Source: Solobacterium sp.
GTDB taxonomy: Bacteria; Bacillota_I; Bacilli_A; Erysipelotrichales; Erysipelotrichaceae
Length of the DNA: 63,203 nucleotides
NCBI GenBank assembly: GCA_017459725.1
Contig: JAFUCL010000054.1
Span: forward strand, 1-63,203
Direction of reading: 5' to 3'
Below are positions 61,248-63,203 of the stretch, piece after piece; positions within the stretch are counted from its first letter, which is position 1, and the number at the start of each line of letters is the position of its first letter. Under the pieces are notes generated by a model. That model was not told the DNA's origin, searched no databases, and was given only the letters and a program-made list of their open reading frames with translations. The position numbers and the translations under genes were made by a program.

Positions 61248-62078
61248 TTACTTTTTGGTGACGTTGCCGCTGCCCAGCCCCATATCGGCATGATCCAGCG
61301 GGAGCCAGTCAATGATCTTCTTCAGCTGGCTGTCCCAGAAATCCCATTCATGACCGCCCGGCTGTTCTTCGTAGTGCAGTGCAACACCTGCCTTTTCCAG
61401 CTCATCACGGAACAGACGTGCAGATGTAATCAGGTGATCGCTGAGCCCGCATGACAGCCATACTTCCGGAAGTTTCTCCTCGGGATCCGTGCGGACACGT
61501 TCCAGCAGGTCTGCCAGCGCCACAAAATGGTTTTTATCAGTCTTTCTTGCCTCTTCGATATTGCCGAAGACCTCGTTTTCACCTGCGACTGAGATAAAGC
61601 CCTCATCAAGCTCAACCAGTGCCGGCGACATTGCCGCAATTCTGCTGAAATTACGTGAATACTTCAGACCGTTGCGGATGGCACCGTAACCGCCCATGGA
61701 CAGACCGCCTATGAAGGTGTCTTCACGTCTGTCGGACAGCGGGAACATATTCCGTGTGACCAGCGGAAGCTCCTCACCGATGAACGTCTCATAATCCGTG
61801 TTCGCACTCAGTCCGTTGATGTAGAAGGAGTTGTCTCCGGAAGGCATGACCACTGCCAGATTCCTGGCTTCTGCCCATTTCTGAATCCTTGTATTGGAAA
61901 CATAGTCCGTGTAGTTGCCGAGCAGTCCGTGCAGCAGATACAATGTCGGGAATTTCTGTCCCGGCTTCATTGCATAACGTCCCTCCGCAAAGGACAGTTT
62001 GTCTGCCGGCAGAATCACATTCAGTGTTACGGTGCGGAACAAAGCTTTGGAAAGATAATTCACCTGAATCAATGCCAT
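61248..62078 (-). CDS. Esterase D/putative esterase family hydrolase
   Basis: 276 residues. Alpha/beta hydrolase with the oxyanion loop LYLLHGLLGNYTDY, nucleophile in GGLSMGGYGA, Asp in CGLSDHLI and His in PGGHEWDFW. Resembles tributyrin/acetyl esterases of Firmicutes. No signal peptide. Starts 12 bp after the ketopantoate reductase-like stop, so the two are cotranscribed. Confidence 0.93.
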   Translation of the reverse strand: MALIQVNYLSKALFRTVTLNVILPADKLSFAEGRYAMKPGQKFPTLYLLHGLLGNYTDYVSNTRIQKWAEARNLAVVMPSGDNSFYINGLSANTDYETFIGEELPLVTRNMFPLSDRREDTFIGGLSMGGYGAIRNGLKYSRNFSRIAAMSPALVELDEGFISVAGENEVFGNIEEARKTDKNHFVALADLLERVRTDPEEKLPEVWLSCGLSDHLITSARLFRDELEKAGVALHYEEQPGGHEWDFWDSQLKKIIDWLPLDHADMGLGSGNVTKK

Positions 62079-62090
62079 ACTTTTTCCTCC

Positions 62091-63017
62091 TTATTCAAAA
62101 TTAAATTTACCGTCATTCTTTTCTTCAATGACCTTGATCATATGATAAATGAATTCACAGCACGGAACCGGCACACCGAGTTCTTTGCCGAGCCTGACCG
62201 CAGTGCCCGCAAGCATATCCACTTCCGTATGTCTGCCGGCATCGAGATCCTGCAGGGTGGAATACCTTGCTCTGTCTGCGGAACGGTTGCCGATGAATAT
62301 CTTCGGGTTGGCCTGGGAGAAATCAATTCCCTTGGCCTCCGCGATTGCCGTCACTTCATCCGCCAGTGTGTTCATCAGATATGCCGCATGTTCACTGTGG
62401 TAATATGCTCCGACACCTGCCCCGAAGACAGCCTGGGGAAGATTGCGTGATACATTCAGTCTGAACTTGGCCCAGATATCCGCAAGTGCGTTTCTCGCCA
62501 CCATATACTTGAGACCGGTGCCGCCGAACAGGTTTTCCATATAGACCACCCGTTCTTTACTGCGGGAAGGATCTGCTTCCCCGAAACAGATACCCCGGGC
62601 ATTCTCAGGATCAAACCGTACTTCGTTGCCGATGCGCTCGGATGAAATCAGAATCACGGCCGGCATGATCTGCTCATAGGGAATCACCTCACTGATGATC
62701 TCCTCACTGTCCACACCGTTCATCAGACTCATGACAATCGTATGCTTGTCTGCAGCTGCCCGGATATCCGCAAGACTGTCACGCAGTGCATTGTATTTGA
62801 CCGACACGATCAGGACATCACAGCCATGTGCTTCCGCGGGTGTTTTTATTTCAGGATGATATACCTTCCCGTTGATCACAAAACCGTCTTTTTCATAGCG
62901 CTGTTTCCGCTCACCCCGGGCAATGACAAAGACCTCCGTATCCGCTTTGTCAGTCAGCCCCCACAGAATATAGCTTCCCACAGCACCTGTTCCGATAATA
63001 CCTACTGTTGTTTTCAT
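62091..63017 (-). CDS. Ketopantoate reductase-like protein (PanE/ApbA family)
   Basis: 308 residues from the ATG at 63017 (GGAGG upstream; the longer frame enters the intron). N-terminal Rossmann fold VGIIGTGAVGSYILWGL at 4-20, VSVKYNALRD with the catalytic Lys, and C-terminal LNVSRNLPQAVFGAGVG plus EVDMLAGTAVRLGKELGVPVP typical of the family. NADPH-dependent 2-keto reduction, pantoate synthesis in the type case, but other 2-ketoacids are possible since no panB or panC is near. Confidence 0.88.
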   Translation of the reverse strand: MKTTVGIIGTGAVGSYILWGLTDKADTEVFVIARGERKQRYEKDGFVINGKVYHPEIKTPAEAHGCDVLIVSVKYNALRDSLADIRAAADKHTIVMSLMNGVDSEEIISEVIPYEQIMPAVILISSERIGNEVRFDPENARGICFGEADPSRSKERVVYMENLFGGTGLKYMVARNALADIWAKFRLNVSRNLPQAVFGAGVGAYYHSEHAAYLMNTLADEVTAIAEAKGIDFSQANPKIFIGNRSADRARYSTLQDLDAGRHTEVDMLAGTAVRLGKELGVPVPCCEFIYHMIKVIEEKNDGKFNFE

Positions 63018-63066
63018 AATGAAGCCTCCACCACACTTATAGCCGTTATTTCGCCGGGTGTAAAAA

Positions 63067-63203
63067 TCGAGTAGGAGGGAGTGATTAGCTCCCGTCCTCT
63101 CACAGCACCGTGCGTACGGGTCCGTACACGGCGCTTCCAATACTTAGAACATAAACTGCAGTTGAACCGGATAAGAATGAATACGCTCGTAGGCTTTGAT
63201 CAA
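63067..63203 (-). mobile_element. 3' end of a group II intron (domains V and VI), truncated by the window edge
   Basis: In the minus-strand RNA, a 30-nt hairpin at 63134-63105 has an 8-bp lower stem (GCGCCGUG with CACGGUGC), a 2-nt CG bulge on the 3' side, a 4-bp upper stem and tetraloop, matching domain V with a CGC triad. After the characteristic UGUGAGAGG link, 63098-63073 folds as domain VI (AGGA-GGGAG paired with CUCCC-UCCU). The intron's 3' end is near UCCUACUCGAU, followed by a T-run, which suits class C introns that insert after terminator hairpins (inference). The rest lies beyond 63203. Confidence 0.75.
63144..63203 (-). CDS. C-terminal end of a probable intron-encoded protein (partial)
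   Basis: The frame entering from the right edge encodes 19 residues, IKAYERIHSYPVQLQFMF plus one, and stops at 63144, 10 bp before domain V. This is where reverse transcriptase/maturase genes of group II introns end. Too little remains to show any domain, so identity rests on position. Confidence 0.4.
   Translation of the reverse strand: MIKAYERIHSYPVQLQFMF

Overview
The window is chromosomal DNA from an anaerobic, mid-GC Bacillota. Erysipelotrichia or a related gut lineage is my best guess, inferred from gene content and not from a database search. The basis is strong Shine-Dalgarno sites throughout, TGA used as a normal stop, a class III (anaerobic) ribonucleotide reductase, formate-tetrahydrofolate ligase, iron-sulfur flavoproteins, a TilS/Hpt fusion, and the Firmicutes ftsH-hslO-dusB gene order. 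No rRNA, tRNA or CRISPR array was seen. About 90% of the window is coding, mostly on the minus strand.

Layout, left to right. 1-760: an IS200-type insertion sequence. 877-4441: an anaerobic RNR operon in which the activase NrdG is fused to a MarR repressor-like domain and NrdD carries a C-terminal redoxin; two matching palindromes bracket its promoter. 4874-10251: a six-gene, translationally coupled operon encoding a lipoprotein/permease/ATPase importer followed by NifH-like, NifD-like and NifK-like proteins. This is an uncharacterised nitrogenase-like reductase, and I consider it the most interesting system here. A Crp/Fnr regulator gene lies just upstream, and a near-perfect 28-bp palindrome is centred exactly 41.5 bp upstream of the inferred transcription start. 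10355-19313: a housekeeping operon (PemK-like protein, tilS/hpt, ftsH, a membrane protein, a GH2 glycosidase, hslO, dusB, crp/fnr). 19385-35317: tagO, upp, a glycosyltransferase, glyA, tsaC, threonine aldolase, sortase B, an FMN oxidase, DAHP synthase, peptidases and serine hydrolases, and an iron-sulfur aldo/keto reductase. 35442-36428: a low-complexity repeat protein.

36570-49505: a ten-gene de novo purine operon in transcription order purE, purC, purF, purM, purN, PurO-like IMP cyclohydrolase, stand-alone AICAR transformylase, purD, purL, fhs. It is headed by a ZTP (pfl) riboswitch. ZTP reports shortage of 10-formyl-THF; fhs makes that cofactor, and PurN and AICAR transformylase consume it. 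The encoded PurF lacks the usual N-terminal catalytic cysteine.

49595-63203: a TatD-associated radical SAM protein, a PdxK-type kinase and an MFS transporter in one operon; a pair of large flavoproteins; a two-component system followed by a possible 31-aa membrane peptide; a PucR-type regulator; an esterase; a ketopantoate reductase-like protein; and, at the right edge, the 3' end (domains V and VI) of a group II intron that continues outside the window.
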